Positions 18,295-28,026 are shown, counted from the first letter of the stretch. The stretch: DNA of 64,000 nt from Olleya sp. Hel_I_94 (GCF_007827365.1 NZ_VISI01000002.1:1493001-1557000); one strand, 5' to 3'. Program-made: numbers and translations. Notes: a model not told the origin generated them from the letters alone.

Positions 18295-19176
18295 ATGAAA
18301 ATTAAGGAACTAAAGAATATTTTTTCTGAACTTGTTCAAGAACTGACTTTTGAATACAAAGAAAACCCAAATAATGTAACACTTTTTAAACAATTAGTTG
18401 GTCTACGTAAGGCAATGAATAAGTTGGAAACAACTGGCTTATTAACAGACGAAGTTAAAGAATTTCGTTCAAGTGCTATATTTACTACTAACAAAGACAA
18501 TATTTCATTAAACACAAGTGAGGCTCGTCAACTAAAAACTAAGTTGGATAATTTAATTAGACTTGTTGGTTCACTAAATACAAGTTTTAAAGAAATTGGT
18601 GGTGAAGTAAATGAAAACAGTATAAGTATAAAGCTTCCAGAAGTCACAGATTTTGAAGACCTTTCAAAATTCAGTTCAGATTTTCATAAAATATTAAATC
18701 AAGCTATTGTAAATGACGAAATAAACGGACAAGTAAGAATTGATAGTGTAGAAAATGGTTCAATCTGGTTAGATGTTTACTTAGGTTCAACAGCAGCTGT
18801 TACATTAATTGGTAGTTTAACTTGGTCTGCTGCTGTAATTTATAAAAAAATCAAAGAAGGTCAATTGATTGAGCAACACGTGAAATCATTAAAAATTAAA
18901 AATGACAGTTTAAAAGAAATTCAAGAAAAACAAAAACAAGCACTTGATTTAATGATAGAAGCTGAAGCTCAATCTCTATATAATGAAAGTTTTGATGGTG
19001 ATAATAATGAGCAAATTGAAAGATTAAAATTATCAGTTAAAATGTTATCAAACCTAATAGAAAAAGGTGCAGAAATACATCCTGCTTTAAACCAACCCGA
19101 AAAAGTAACTAATTTATTTCCTGATATGAAAAAATTGAATTCAATTGAAAGCCGAATAAAAAAACTTGAGGAATAA
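18295..19176 (+). CDS. Membrane-anchored coiled-coil protein, unknown
   Basis: 293 residues. A soluble, mostly helical N-terminal domain (1-160) is followed by a single hydrophobic segment at about 163-183 (STAAVTLIGSLTWSAAVIY) and a long charged helix (KKIKEGQLIEQHVKSLKIKN and onward) that is probably coiled coil. No family is recognised. One transmembrane segment between two cytoplasmic-type domains resembles membrane effectors of some defence systems, but nothing in the sequence proves that. Sole gene of its cassette. Confidence 0.65.
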   Translation: MKIKELKNIFSELVQELTFEYKENPNNVTLFKQLVGLRKAMNKLETTGLLTDEVKEFRSSAIFTTNKDNISLNTSEARQLKTKLDNLIRLVGSLNTSFKEIGGEVNENSISIKLPEVTDFEDLSKFSSDFHKILNQAIVNDEINGQVRIDSVENGSIWLDVYLGSTAAVTLIGSLTWSAAVIYKKIKEGQLIEQHVKSLKIKNDSLKEIQEKQKQALDLMIEAEAQSLYNESFDGDNNEQIERLKLSVKMLSNLIEKGAEIHPALNQPEKVTNLFPDMKKLNSIESRIKKLEE

Positions 19177-19180
19177 AACT

Positions 19181-19313
19181 ATTGCCAACACCGTGTATAA
19201 TTAATTGCTAGGTTCTTCCCTACTTGCGAATATTCCTGCGGAATATTCACGGGTTCGTAAAAGTTTACTAAATTAGTTGCTTAACCACGCAACTAACCAT
19301 ACACAAACACGTT
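19181..19313 (+). repeat. attC-like site
   Basis: R'' ATTGCCAAC against GTTGGCAAC at 18271 (one mismatch at the inner end). The arms are GTGTATAATTAATTGC and GCAACTAACCATACAC, with an inner hairpin GAATATTCC/GGAATATTC. Confidence 0.85.
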
Positions 19314-19669
19314 GCCTACAATTGCAACGCTCTATTCAAAACGTGTAATACCGAATATAAAAACCACTGATTTTAAGCTACCTTTATAAGTCTTTAGCTA
19401 ACATTAAGCACACAGTTAACCAATTCAGAATTTTAGCCTGTTAATGTAAAAAAATACGATCTTCCGATATTCACTCTGACGTAACAACGACGTAAACCGA
19501 ATTAGCTTGTTGACCAATAAAAAAGTAAAAATTAAAAACTGTAGGCAACACAGCATATAAAAAATTGTTTACTTTAGTGTCTAGATAATGGAAGTTGTTT
19601 ATTTACTTACTGCTGAAATTCCTTCGGAATTTCATTGCGCGCAAATCACAACTTTCCATATCCAACAAC
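19311..19669 (+). mobile_element. Non-coding cassette, copy 9
   Basis: 359 bp, R'' at 19540. ACGATCTTCCG payload type with CCTGTTAATG in place of CCTGATAATG, shared with copy 11. Tandem with copy 10. Confidence 0.85.
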
Positions 19670-20025
19670 GTTGCCTACAATTGCAACGCTCTATTCAAAA
19701 CGTGTAATACCGAATATAAAAACCACTGATTTTAAGCTTAATTAAATAGTCTTTAGCTAACATACAGTATACAGGTTACCAATTCAGAATTTTAGCCTGA
19801 TAATGTAAAGAATACGATCTTCCGATATTCACTCAGACGCAACAACGACGCAAACCGAATTAGCTAGTTTCTCAATAAAAGTAAAAATTAAAAACTGTAG
19901 GCAACACCGCATATAAAAAATTGTTTACTTTAGTGTCTAAATTATGGAAGTTGTTTATTTACTTACTGCTGAAATTCCTTCGGAATTTCATTGCGCGCAA
20001 ATCACAACTTTCCATATCCAACAAC
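19670..20025 (+). mobile_element. Non-coding cassette, copy 10
   Basis: 356 bp, R'' at 19896. The spacer after R'' is ACC, as in coding cassettes, rather than the ACA of most copies; copy 19 shares this. No gene is seen. Confidence 0.85.
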
Positions 20026-20037
20026 GTTGTGCATAAT

Positions 20038-20406
20038 ATGAAAAGACTAACATTTATAATATTAATTCTGACGATGATTTCCTGTAATTATGGAAAAAAC
20101 GGAATTACAGCGGAAATCAAAAACTCTTCCGACAAATCTATTCGGAATGTAGTTTTCTTATCTGACAAAAACACAAAATTGGAATTTGAAAAAATTGAAC
20201 CGAACGAAACCGTTGAGAAATTTCTCGATATGACAAAAAATCAAAAAGGAGATGGAGCTTACGGATTAAGTTTTAAACGTGAAAATGGACAAAAAGAATA
20301 TAGAGGTGGAGGATATTATACGAATGGAGGTTCATTGGACAGAAAAGTCGAATGCGAAATAAAAAATGACACAATTATAATGAAATTCAGCGGAATTGGA
20401 TATTAA
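20038..20406 (+). CDS. Small lipoprotein, unknown
   Basis: 122 residues from the ATG at 20038, only 12 bases after the cassette start. An upstream in-frame ATG lies inside the neighbouring non-coding cassette and is disregarded. A lipoprotein signal peptide (MKRLTFIILILTMISC) is followed by a beta-rich domain (ITAEIKNSSDKSIRNVVFLS...) with a glycine-rich stretch YRGGGYYTNGGS. It is probably anchored in the periplasm or at the cell surface. No family is recognised. The short leader leaves no room for a private promoter. Confidence 0.7.
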   Translation: MKRLTFIILILTMISCNYGKNGITAEIKNSSDKSIRNVVFLSDKNTKLEFEKIEPNETVEKFLDMTKNQKGDGAYGLSFKRENGQKEYRGGGYYTNGGSLDRKVECEIKNDTIIMKFSGIGY

Positions 20407-20416
20407 ATAAAAATAC

Positions 20417-20547
20417 TATGCACAACACCGTATATAATTTATTGCTAGTTCTAGCCTACTTACGAAAATCCTCGCGGATTTTCTATTCGGTTTTTATTTG
20501 CTAAATTAGGTGCTTAAAACACGCAACAAACCATATACAACAACGTT
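20417..20547 (+). repeat. attC-like site
   Basis: R'' TATGCACAAC pairs with GTTGTGCATA at 20026 over ten bases. The arms are GTATATAATTTATTGC and GCAACAAACCATATAC. Confidence 0.85.
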
Positions 20548-20591
20548 GGGCAATATTATAGAAAACTACTAAATTCCGTTTTCAAGAGTTA

Positions 20592-20645
20592 AATTGTTGT
20601 TACATATTTTGTCAGTAATTAAATTTATCGTTATTTTGTAACATA
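20592..20645 (+). promoter_or_regulatory. Candidate operator of the Xre module
   Basis: Upstream of the Xre gene, TTGTTACATATTTTG and TTATTTTGTAACA form an interrupted inverted repeat with TGTTACA/TGTAACA outer halves. Position and symmetry suit autoregulation by the Xre protein. No experimental support; the spacing is longer than in many Xre operators. Confidence 0.35.
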
Positions 20646-20659
20646 AAACTAATATTAAA

Positions 20660-21001
20660 ATGGACACTACTGAAATAATCGGGACTAATATCAAAGAGTA
20701 TAGAAAAGCTTTAGGATATAACCAAGACCATTTAGCGAATTACCTATCAATCTCTAGAGAACAAATTTCTAATTATGAACTTGGAAAAAGAGATGTTCCA
20801 TATGAAAACATGGAAAAACTATGCAGTCTTTTCGGTATAGAACTAGAAGAGCTATTAGAAGAAAATATAGATATTAAGAAAGCTAATCTTTCATTTGCTT
20901 TCAGAAGTAATGGCACAGATTCTGACATAAAAGCAATTGCCGATTTTAAAAAAATAGTTTTAAATTACATCAAAATCGATACATTAATTAATGATTTATA
21001 A
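20660..21001 (+). CDS. Xre-family helix-turn-helix regulator
   Basis: 113 residues. The Cro/C1 helix-turn-helix spans about 8-62 (IKEYRKALGYNQDHLANYLS, then REQISNYELGKRDVPYENMEKLC). The C-terminal half is short and helical. It overlaps the ImmA/IrrE-type gene by 11 bases. The pair is a classic regulator and metallopeptidase module in which the peptidase cleaves the repressor. First gene of a three-gene cassette, with its own AT-rich upstream region. Confidence 0.92.
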   Translation: MDTTEIIGTNIKEYRKALGYNQDHLANYLSISREQISNYELGKRDVPYENMEKLCSLFGIELEELLEENIDIKKANLSFAFRSNGTDSDIKAIADFKKIVLNYIKIDTLINDL

Positions 21002-21692
21002 AACACGAAAAAAAGCTACGGAGTTTAGAAATCAAAATGGATATAGTAATTTAGAACCAATTGATTTAGAAAGCTTTCTCATTAAACTAAATGTAATTAC
21101 TATATTCAAACCTTTGTCTCAAGATTTTTCCGGAATGGCTATTAAATCTAAAGACAAAAACTTTATGCTTATAAATTCTAATCATTCAATAGGTAGACAA
21201 AACTTCTCTATTTGTCATGAATTATATCACTTATACTTTGATCCAAATTTCACCCCACATAATTCTATTTCAGGAAAATTCGACAAAAGAACTAATGAAT
21301 ATTTAGCTGATATTTTCGCTTCTTACTTATTAATGCCAGATGATGCTATTTTAAATTTCATTCCTGATGAAGAATTAAAAAAAAATAAGATAAACTTAAA
21401 AACTATCCTAAAGACAGAACATTATTTCAAATGTTCAAGAACTGCTTTATTATTTCGTTTAAAAGAATTAAATGTTATTACAGATTCTAAATTTGAGGAA
21501 TATAGACAGGATATTAAATTAAAAGCAAAACAAAACGGTTATTCTACTAAACTTTATGAACAAGGAAATGAAAACCTAGTAATTGGAGATTTTGGTTCAA
21601 AAAGCAGATATCTTTTTGAAAATGAAAAAATATCAGAAAGTCATTATTTAACCCTTTTAAATTCTATTGGTATAGATTTATTTAATGATTAA
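20991..21692 (+). CDS. ImmA/IrrE-family metallopeptidase
   Basis: 233 residues. The zinc-protease motif HELYH sits at about 76-80 within FSICHELYHLYF, with a second acidic site in NEYLADIFASYLLMP about 25 residues on, both diagnostic. ImmA-type enzymes cleave an Xre repressor to relieve repression; the neighbouring gene is the likely substrate. The PIN gene starts 3 bases after its stop, so all three genes are one transcription unit. Confidence 0.93.
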   Translation: MIYKTRKKATEFRNQNGYSNLEPIDLESFLIKLNVITIFKPLSQDFSGMAIKSKDKNFMLINSNHSIGRQNFSICHELYHLYFDPNFTPHNSISGKFDKRTNEYLADIFASYLLMPDDAILNFIPDEELKKNKINLKTILKTEHYFKCSRTALLFRLKELNVITDSKFEEYRQDIKLKAKQNGYSTKLYEQGNENLVIGDFGSKSRYLFENEKISESHYLTLLNSIGIDLFND

Positions 21693-21695
21693 CTT

Positions 21696-22214
21696 ATGAC
21701 TATTGATAAAAAAAAGAAAATAATCATTGATGCTGATATTATAATTCACTTTATCAAAGGAGATCAATTAGGTCTTTTATGTAGTGTTTTAGAGAATAAA
21801 TTATACATCTTTAAAGAAGTATTTGACGAAGTCTTTAAAGGTCGTACTCGAACACAAATTGAAAATATGATTACATTCAAACAACTAGAAGAATTATCCA
21901 TTAAAACAGATATGAATGTATTTAGAGAATTTGCTAGACTAAAAAAAACATATGGACCAGGAGAAAGTGCTTGCATGGCGTATTGTCGATTTAATAATGA
22001 TGTCCTTGCGAGCAGTAATTTAAAAGATATTAAAGCTTATTGTACACAACATAAAATACAGTATTTAACAACAATGGATTTCATTTATATTGCTTTTTTA
22101 AATGGAAAAATGAACACTATAGAATGTGATGATTTTATTTCAAAAGTACTTAAGAAAGGGAGTAAATTACCTTGTAAATCTATGCAAGAATATTTAACTA
22201 AATTTAAAAGTTAA
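21696..22214 (+). CDS. PIN-domain nuclease-like protein
   Basis: 172 residues. PIN-fold acidic residues are visible in IIIDADIIIHFI (D at about 13), the acidic DEVFKG region near 48, GPGESACMAYC (E at about 90) and SSNLKDIKAYC (D at about 112). PIN proteins are magnesium-dependent ribonucleases, commonly VapC-like toxins. Placed third after an Xre and an ImmA-type protein, it may be the effector of a stress- or phage-triggered module. The family assignment is good; toxicity is inference. Confidence 0.8.
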   Translation: MTIDKKKKIIIDADIIIHFIKGDQLGLLCSVLENKLYIFKEVFDEVFKGRTRTQIENMITFKQLEELSIKTDMNVFREFARLKKTYGPGESACMAYCRFNNDVLASSNLKDIKAYCTQHKIQYLTTMDFIYIAFLNGKMNTIECDDFISKVLKKGSKLPCKSMQEYLTKFKS

Positions 22215-22216
22215 CA

Positions 22217-22348
22217 TTGCCCAACATTGTATATAAAAAATTGCTATTTTGTGCTTAACCAATGTGAGTTGCTTTGTTTCCTTGCATCTGATTTTCCTTC
22301 GGAAAATCCTCGCATACAAACACGCAACATTTCATATACGTAACCGTT
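22217..22348 (+). repeat. attC-like site
   Basis: R'' ATTGCCCAAC pairs with GTTGGGCAAT at 20545 over ten bases, closing the three-gene cassette. The arms are GTATATAAAAAATTGC and GCAACATTTCATATAC, with A/C at 7 and 12 and one extra mismatch at 11. Confidence 0.85.
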
Positions 22349-22357
22349 ACCTACCAT

Positions 22358-23008
22358 TTGAAAAAACAAGACTTTAAATATCGACAATTAGCAATTGAAA
22401 AGACTCTAAAAATTGAAAGCATTACTTCTTTTCTCATAAAAAACATTATTGGTTTAGCATTAAATCAAGAAACGAAAACTTTAAGTAATAAATCTTCTTC
22501 TCTTAGTTTAAAATCAAAAATTGATTTGCTGTATGATTGCAAAAAAATAACAAAAGAAGAATATTCAAGTTTATTGCATATAATTAGCATTAGGAATCAA
22601 TTTGCACACAATTACGATTGTCAAAGATTTGAAGATTTACCGCAGTTCATTAGTGGAATTGATAAACCTTTACTCAAATATTGTGAAAGTCCTTCAACCG
22701 ACTTAAATGCAAATTTGGAAAACGGTTTCAATAAAATGGTTGAAAAAATAATGGAATCTTTAAAAATCCTATTCGATGAATTGATTAATGACCTTAAAAG
22801 ACAAAAGAGAAATATTAAGGCTAAACATGATAGAATTGTAGTGAAGATGTTAAATTATTATGGAATAAATACGAAAGAAGACATTAAAATATTTAAACCT
22901 CATTTTGTTAAAATTGTTGACGAAGAAAACAATAAAAATGAAGATGAACCTATAGACGATAGAGTACATAAACGAATTTTAGAATTACTAAAAAAAAACG
23001 GTAGGTAA
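22358..23008 (+). CDS. HEPN/MltR-like protein
   Basis: 216 residues from a TTG start (MKKQDFKYRQLAIEK), 12 bases after the cassette start. A helical domain over 1-135 contains IRNQFAHNYD (R at about 86), an R-x4-H motif seen in HEPN ribonucleases and in MltR-type proteins. The C-terminal third is charged and basic (KRQKRNIKAKHDRI). In HEPN toxins this motif is the active site; in MltR it is part of a regulator fold. I cannot decide between them. Sole gene of its cassette (GTTACCTACC...GGTAGGTAAC). Confidence 0.65.
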   Translation: MKKQDFKYRQLAIEKTLKIESITSFLIKNIIGLALNQETKTLSNKSSSLSLKSKIDLLYDCKKITKEEYSSLLHIISIRNQFAHNYDCQRFEDLPQFISGIDKPLLKYCESPSTDLNANLENGFNKMVEKIMESLKILFDELINDLKRQKRNIKAKHDRIVVKMLNYYGINTKEDIKIFKPHFVKIVDEENNKNEDEPIDDRVHKRILELLKKNGR

Positions 23009-23133
23009 CACCGTGTATAATTAATTGCTTTGGTCGTTGCCTACTTGGAAAATTCCTTCGGAATTTTCTCGCGTTCGTTTTTGTTTACTAAATTAGTTGC
23101 TAAACCACGCAACTAACCATACACAAAACCGTT
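23000..23133 (+). repeat. attC-like site
   Basis: R'' GGTAGGTAAC pairs with GTTACCTACC at 22346 over ten bases. It overlaps the last codons of the HEPN-like gene. The arms are GTGTATAATTAATTGC and GCAACTAACCATACAC. Confidence 0.87.
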
Positions 23134-23171
23134 AGCAACAAGGCAAAAAAACTTCATAATTAAAAAATTCA

Positions 23172-24740
23172 ATGAATAAAGAAACACTTCTTTTTGAAGA
23201 TAAATTGAAAGATATTAGTTCTAAGTTTACTAAAAATGGTTGGATTACAATTTACCAAAGTAATTCTAAGAATGAAGAATCATCACTTATTTATTGTTGT
23301 TTAATCGACAGACAAAAAAGAAAAGAAGACTCTGAAAATCATAGCTGGTATTTACATATTGGAAGTGAGGGAAAACCTAGTATTTGGGGAGACAACACCT
23401 ATACGACTAATGCTGAAAAAGGAATTGAACCTTTTTTAGTTCAGCGAAATTTCAATCTTTCTGATGGACCACAAAGTTATTTTGATATTACAGAGGAATT
23501 CGTTCTTTACTTCAATCTATATGAAAAAGGTGAAAATAAAGAAAATAGAAAATTTTACTATGTAGATGAACTTGGAGACCTTGATGAAGTAATAATATTT
23601 GAACCAAAACTAATTAGAGTCAAGCTCAAATATTTAAAGGAATATATTACTATGAGAGAAATGTATTTCATTGTAAGTTTTAGTTTTGACAGGTACGTGA
23701 AATCAGTTCAAGATAATTGGGGTATTAATTTTACTGATGAAATAATTAATGAGCATCAACATATCTATCATAAATTAATTAGACCAATTAATAATCGTAT
23801 TCAAAGTGCTTTATTGGGAAAGGTATTTATTGAACCTAATTCAGATAAAAAATACCATAAAGATTTTAATGAAAATTATGCAAGCTTTATTGTAGGTTAC
23901 GATGAAGAAGGAAATGAACTACTTGAAAGTTGTAAAAAGACAAACAATAATTATTTTAAATTAACTTATTTCAAAAAAGAAGTCCTCAATAAATATTATA
24001 ATGAACCCAATAAATATAATGTAGATTCATTTAAAATTAGGTCAAACTTTTTTTCTTTAAAAATTGACAATAACATAGAAGAATATGTACCTGTTTTCCT
24101 TGTTGAATTAGGTTATTTACCTTTTAAAGAACAATTACATTGGAGGCAATATAATATATCACCTCAAGATGAATTTGGAATGAGTTCTACCTATCACAAA
24201 ACAATGATTGAGGGAAATTGGGCAGAACATCCAGAAACTACAGATTTATATTTTAAATTTAAATATAAAGAATTCAATAAGAAGTGGAATGATAAATTTG
24301 GTTGGGAATTTTATAAGCCTTTATCTGAGCAAGACAAACACCTTTTTACAGCATTACACATTCCAACAACAAACAATGTAAAAGCGTTTTGTGAGCAAAT
24401 ATTGTCAATTGTGAAACTAACAATTGATAGACTTAATGAAAAAAACATACAAAAAGGAATTACATTAGAAGCTGGTGATAAAGGAATCTCTAAGCTTGAA
24501 AAATATTTACAGAGTAACGAAATCGAAATACCAAAAATGTTCGAATTTTTACGGAACTTACAAAGTCTTCGTTCAGGTTTGATGGCTCATACATTCAGTA
24601 AATCAGATAAAAAATGCAAAAAGGCACTTGAATATTTTAAGTTAAACGATTCTAATTATATTGAGGTTGCTAATGATATTTTTATAAAGTCGATTTTTAC
24701 ATTAAACACATTAGAGAAACAATTTAAATTAGATGAATAA
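23172..24740 (+). CDS. Large cytoplasmic protein of unknown function
   Basis: 522 residues without signal or membrane segments. The sequence alternates aromatic-rich strands (ESSLIYCCLIDR, SWYLHIGSEGKPSIWGDN) with helices, and the C-terminal 100 residues are helical (LRNLQSLRSGLMAHTFSKSD). R-x4-H is not exact in that last stretch, although RSGLMAH has R-x5-H, within the range of HEPN motifs. It could therefore end in a HEPN-like domain, but this is weak. Sole gene of its cassette (GTTAGCAACA...TGTTGCTAAC). Confidence 0.65.
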   Translation: MNKETLLFEDKLKDISSKFTKNGWITIYQSNSKNEESSLIYCCLIDRQKRKEDSENHSWYLHIGSEGKPSIWGDNTYTTNAEKGIEPFLVQRNFNLSDGPQSYFDITEEFVLYFNLYEKGENKENRKFYYVDELGDLDEVIIFEPKLIRVKLKYLKEYITMREMYFIVSFSFDRYVKSVQDNWGINFTDEIINEHQHIYHKLIRPINNRIQSALLGKVFIEPNSDKKYHKDFNENYASFIVGYDEEGNELLESCKKTNNNYFKLTYFKKEVLNKYYNEPNKYNVDSFKIRSNFFSLKIDNNIEEYVPVFLVELGYLPFKEQLHWRQYNISPQDEFGMSSTYHKTMIEGNWAEHPETTDLYFKFKYKEFNKKWNDKFGWEFYKPLSEQDKHLFTALHIPTTNNVKAFCEQILSIVKLTIDRLNEKNIQKGITLEAGDKGISKLEKYLQSNEIEIPKMFEFLRNLQSLRSGLMAHTFSKSDKKCKKALEYFKLNDSNYIEVANDIFIKSIFTLNTLEKQFKLDE

Positions 24741-24746
24741 AAGCCC

Positions 24747-24879
24747 TGTTGCTAACACCGTATATAATTTATTGCTGGCTTCTCGCCTACTTACGAAAGT
24801 CCTCGCGGACTTTCTTTGTCCGTAATTATTTACTAAATTAGTTGCTTGAAACACGCAACAAACCATATACAACAACGTT
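24747..24879 (+). repeat. attC-like site
   Basis: R'' TGTTGCTAAC pairs with GTTAGCAACA at 23131 over ten bases. The arms are GTATATAATTTATTGC and GCAACAAACCATATAC, with the compensated inner stem GAAAGTCC/GGACTTTC. Confidence 0.87.
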
Positions 24880-25232
24880 GCCTACAATTGCAACGCTCTA
24901 TTCAAAACGTGTAATACCGAATATAAAAACCACTGATTTTAAGCTACCTTTATAAGTCTTTAGCTAACGTAAAGTACACAGTTTACCAATTCAGAATTTT
25001 AGCCTGTTAATGTAAAAAAATACGATCTTCCGATATTCACTCAGACGCAACAACGACGCAAACCGAATTAGCTTGTTGTTCAAAAAAGTAAAAATTAAAA
25101 ACTGTAGGCAACACAGCATATAAAAAAATGTTTACTTTAGTGTCTTAATTATGGAAGTTGTTTATTTACTTACTGCTGAAATTCCTTCGGAATTTCATTG
25201 CGCGCAAATCACAACTTTCCATATCCAACAAC
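24877..25232 (+). mobile_element. Non-coding cassette, copy 11
   Basis: 356 bp, R'' at 25103. First of nine copies that alternate strictly with coding cassettes up to 35248. The left arm is GCATATAAAAAAATG, one T-to-A change. Confidence 0.85.
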
Positions 25233-25301
25233 GTTGTATGCAATTTGACCAATTTCTGTGCCTATTGGTATAATTGTTGATTGAAATACTAAAACCAATT
25301 C

Positions 25302-26069
25302 ATGAAAACATCTAAATCTATTCTATTACTGACATTTTTTTTAGTCACATTTTTTTCTTGTAATGATGAACCTGTGGATTTTACGCTAAAGGACAATTCT
25401 GCTTCTGAAAATAACGATATAAAATGGTGGATACTTGTGCATCCATCATATGGAAATCCGGGAATTTATCTGTACAATGAAACCAATTCTACTATCGAAA
25501 ACATTTTACCATTACCGGATTCAAATGGTTCACCTCATGCTTTAGATTTTGATGGAAGCTCATTATGGTTAGGAGGTGCAAGCTCAATCAATACAACAAA
25601 CGGAATCTTAACTCACAACCCAATTTACGAACTGAATCCAGATAATGGAGAAGTAATATCAACAATAGACAATATAAGAACCGAAGGAATTTCTGTTTCT
25701 AATAATCATATTTACTATTCAACTTATGGACAAATTATAGAAATTACAAAAACAGGAACTTTTGTTAGTTCGACATCTGTTGAAAACACTACTATTAACG
25801 ATATTGCCATATGCAACTCGATTAAATATTATGTTTACAATGGTTCAATAGATCCAATTATAAAAGTAAACGAAGCATCAGGACAGGATGAATTTATTCT
25901 TGAAACTGATATTCCAAATCTTTATACTTTATCTATTAGAGATAATAATTTTGTAGTTGTGAGTAATAATCATTTTAGAAGATTCGATATTAATACAGGA
26001 GAACACTTATCTGATATTAAAATAGAAATTAATGGTTGGATTACAGCTATTGCACCTTACAATAAGTAA
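25302..26069 (+). CDS. Lipoprotein with beta-propeller-like repeats
   Basis: 255 residues. A lipoprotein signal (ILLLTFFLVTFFSCN) is followed by about five repeating strands of the type PHALDFDGSSLWLGG, GISVSNNHIYYSTYG and LSIRDNNFVVVSN, as in small NHL/YVTN-like propellers. It is probably anchored to the outer membrane or periplasmic face. The ligand is unknown. The leader of 69 bases is longer than in most cassettes here and could hold a promoter. Sole gene of its cassette. Confidence 0.72.
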   Translation: MKTSKSILLLTFFLVTFFSCNDEPVDFTLKDNSASENNDIKWWILVHPSYGNPGIYLYNETNSTIENILPLPDSNGSPHALDFDGSSLWLGGASSINTTNGILTHNPIYELNPDNGEVISTIDNIRTEGISVSNNHIYYSTYGQIIEITKTGTFVSSTSVENTTINDIAICNSIKYYVYNGSIDPIIKVNEASGQDEFILETDIPNLYTLSIRDNNFVVVSNNHFRRFDINTGEHLSDIKIEINGWITAIAPYNK

Positions 26070-26083
26070 TTTAAATAAAAAAC

Positions 26084-26216
26084 TGCACACAACAACATGT
26101 ATAACTAATTGCTTGTTTTAAGTCTACTTACGAACATTCCTGCGGAATATTCTATCTGTGATTTATTTGCTAACTTAGTTGCTTAAATCACGCAACTAAC
26201 CATACACAATCACGTT
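26084..26216 (+). repeat. attC-like site with an imperfect R pair
   Basis: R'' TGCACACAAC against GTTGTATGCA at 25233 has one mismatch (A opposite C on the top strand, G-T on the bottom). The left arm ATGTATAACTAATTGC also has two unusual bases, again giving bottom-strand wobbles. Confidence 0.8.
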
Positions 26217-26569
26217 GCCTACAATTGCAACGCTCTATTCAAAACGTGTAATACCGAATATAAAAACCACTGATTTTAAGCTAACTTTATTAGTCTTTAG
26301 CTAACGTAAAGTAGACAGTTAACCAATTAAGAATTTTAGCCTGATAATGTAAAAAATACGATCTTCCGATATTCACTCAGACGCAACAACGACGTAAACC
26401 GAATTAGCTTGTTTCTCAATAAAAAGTAAAAATTAAAAACTGTAGGCAACACAGCATATAAAAAATTGTTTACTTTAGTGTCTAGATAATGGAAGTTGTT
26501 TATTTACTTACTGCTGAAATTCCTTCGGAATTTCATTGCTTGTAAACACAACTTTCCATATCCAACAAC
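26214..26569 (+). mobile_element. Non-coding cassette, copy 12
   Basis: 356 bp, R'' at 26441. ACGATCTTCCG payload type. No gene is seen. Confidence 0.85.
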
Positions 26570-26607
26570 GTTGTACGCAATATCCCAAAAACATTACGCT
26601 GAAATAA

Positions 26608-27507
26608 ATGTTTAGTTTTAAAAAGAATAATTTAGAGAAAATAAAGTCATTCATTCGGAATTCGGAAGAAATCGAAATTGAAAAAGCGGACAAGGAAAAA
26701 CTAATCAAAATGATTAGACCAACTGTTGGAATTAAAACAAAAGCGAGTGATGACAAAAACTTAAAAGTTGGAAAATCTAAAATTGGTGGAAAACCTGATT
26801 TGCCAAAAGACTTTGAATGGCCAAGAGCGAATAATATTCCAATGTTATTTTGTGCTCAATATAATTTGTCTGAACTGAAGAGATTTGACAAAGAAAATAT
26901 TTTGCCCAATAAAGGTTTCTTTTACATCTTTTTAAGTCTTGATGACAAATGGAAAGAATTTAATGGAGTAAATCAAGAATTTAAATTTATCTACAGCGAA
27001 TCTGAAAATCTTATCAGAACGGAATTCCCAGAAGACCTTGAAGAAAATCAATCTTTCAAAACAGCTTTAATCGAATATTTTGAATTCTATACAATTCCAG
27101 ATGACCAGAATTACAAATTTTTTGAACTCAATAAAAAGTACGATGATTTATACTTCTATTTTTATCAACCAACAAAGGAGTTTATAACAGAGGAATTATA
27201 TCAAGATTCAGATAATATGCATCAGATTCTTGGATACGACAGGTCAATTCAATCGAGCGTTGTTTATGATTTTGCTTCAAAAGAATTAGGACTTTATGGA
27301 GTTGATGGTTCGGAATATAAAAAGAGATGGAATGATATATTAGAATTATCAAAAACATTTGAATTGCTTTTACAATTAGACTGTTATGATTCAAATTCTG
27401 ATTTGACAAAATTTGGTGGAAGTGGAACTTATTATTTTGGACTATCAAAAATAGATTTAGAAAATAAAAACTTTAACGATATTAAAATGTCGTTTCAAAT
27501 GACATAA
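26608..27507 (+). CDS. DUF1963 (YwqG-family) protein
   Basis: 299 residues. The sequence KIGGKPDLPKDFEWP (about 56-70) followed by MLFCAQYNLSEL is the family hallmark, and the C-terminal FGGSGTYYFGLSK is the usual end. Members are cytoplasmic, of unknown function, and often neighbour polymorphic toxin or immunity genes. Length is typical. The first 55 residues are charged and helical. Sole gene of its cassette (GTTGTACGCA...TGCGTACAAC). Confidence 0.88.
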   Translation: MFSFKKNNLEKIKSFIRNSEEIEIEKADKEKLIKMIRPTVGIKTKASDDKNLKVGKSKIGGKPDLPKDFEWPRANNIPMLFCAQYNLSELKRFDKENILPNKGFFYIFLSLDDKWKEFNGVNQEFKFIYSESENLIRTEFPEDLEENQSFKTALIEYFEFYTIPDDQNYKFFELNKKYDDLYFYFYQPTKEFITEELYQDSDNMHQILGYDRSIQSSVVYDFASKELGLYGVDGSEYKKRWNDILELSKTFELLLQLDCYDSNSDLTKFGGSGTYYFGLSKIDLENKNFNDIKMSFQMT

Positions 27508-27512
27508 AATAC

Positions 27513-27642
27513 TGCGTACAACACCGTATATAATTTATTGCTAGTTCTAGCCTACTTACGAAAATCCTCGCGGATTTTCTATTCGGTTATTATTTGCTAA
27601 ATTACGTGCTAAACTACGCAACAAACCATATACAAACACGTT
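27513..27642 (+). repeat. attC-like site
   Basis: R'' TGCGTACAAC pairs with GTTGTACGCA at 26570 over ten bases. The arms are GTATATAATTTATTGC and GCAACAAACCATATAC. Confidence 0.87.
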
Positions 27643-27999
27643 GCCTACAATTGCAGAGCTCAATTCAAAACGTGTAATACCGAATATAAAAACCACTGAT
27701 TTTAAGCTACCTTTATAAGTCTTTAGCTAAAAAAAAGTACACAGTTTACCAATTCAGAATTTTAGCCTGATAATGCAAAAAAAAATACGATCTTCCGATA
27801 TTCACTCAGACGCAACAACGACGTAAACCGAATTAGCTTGTTTCCTAATAAAAAAATAAAAATTAAAAACTGTAGGCAACACAGCATATAAAAAATTGTT
27901 TACTTTAGTGTCTAGATAATGGAAGTTGTCTATTTACTCACTGCTGAAATTCCTTCGGAATTTCATTGCTTGTAAACACAACTTTCCATATCCAACAAC
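27640..27999 (+). mobile_element. Non-coding cassette, copy 13
   Basis: 360 bp, the longest copy. R'' at 27871. It shares AGCTAAAAAAAAGTAC and GATAATGCAAAAAA with copy 16, and both precede a copy of the same secreted-protein cassette, so the two-cassette unit was duplicated together. Confidence 0.86.
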
Positions 28000-28026
28000 G
28001 TTACCTGCAAGCTGAAAATCGAACTT

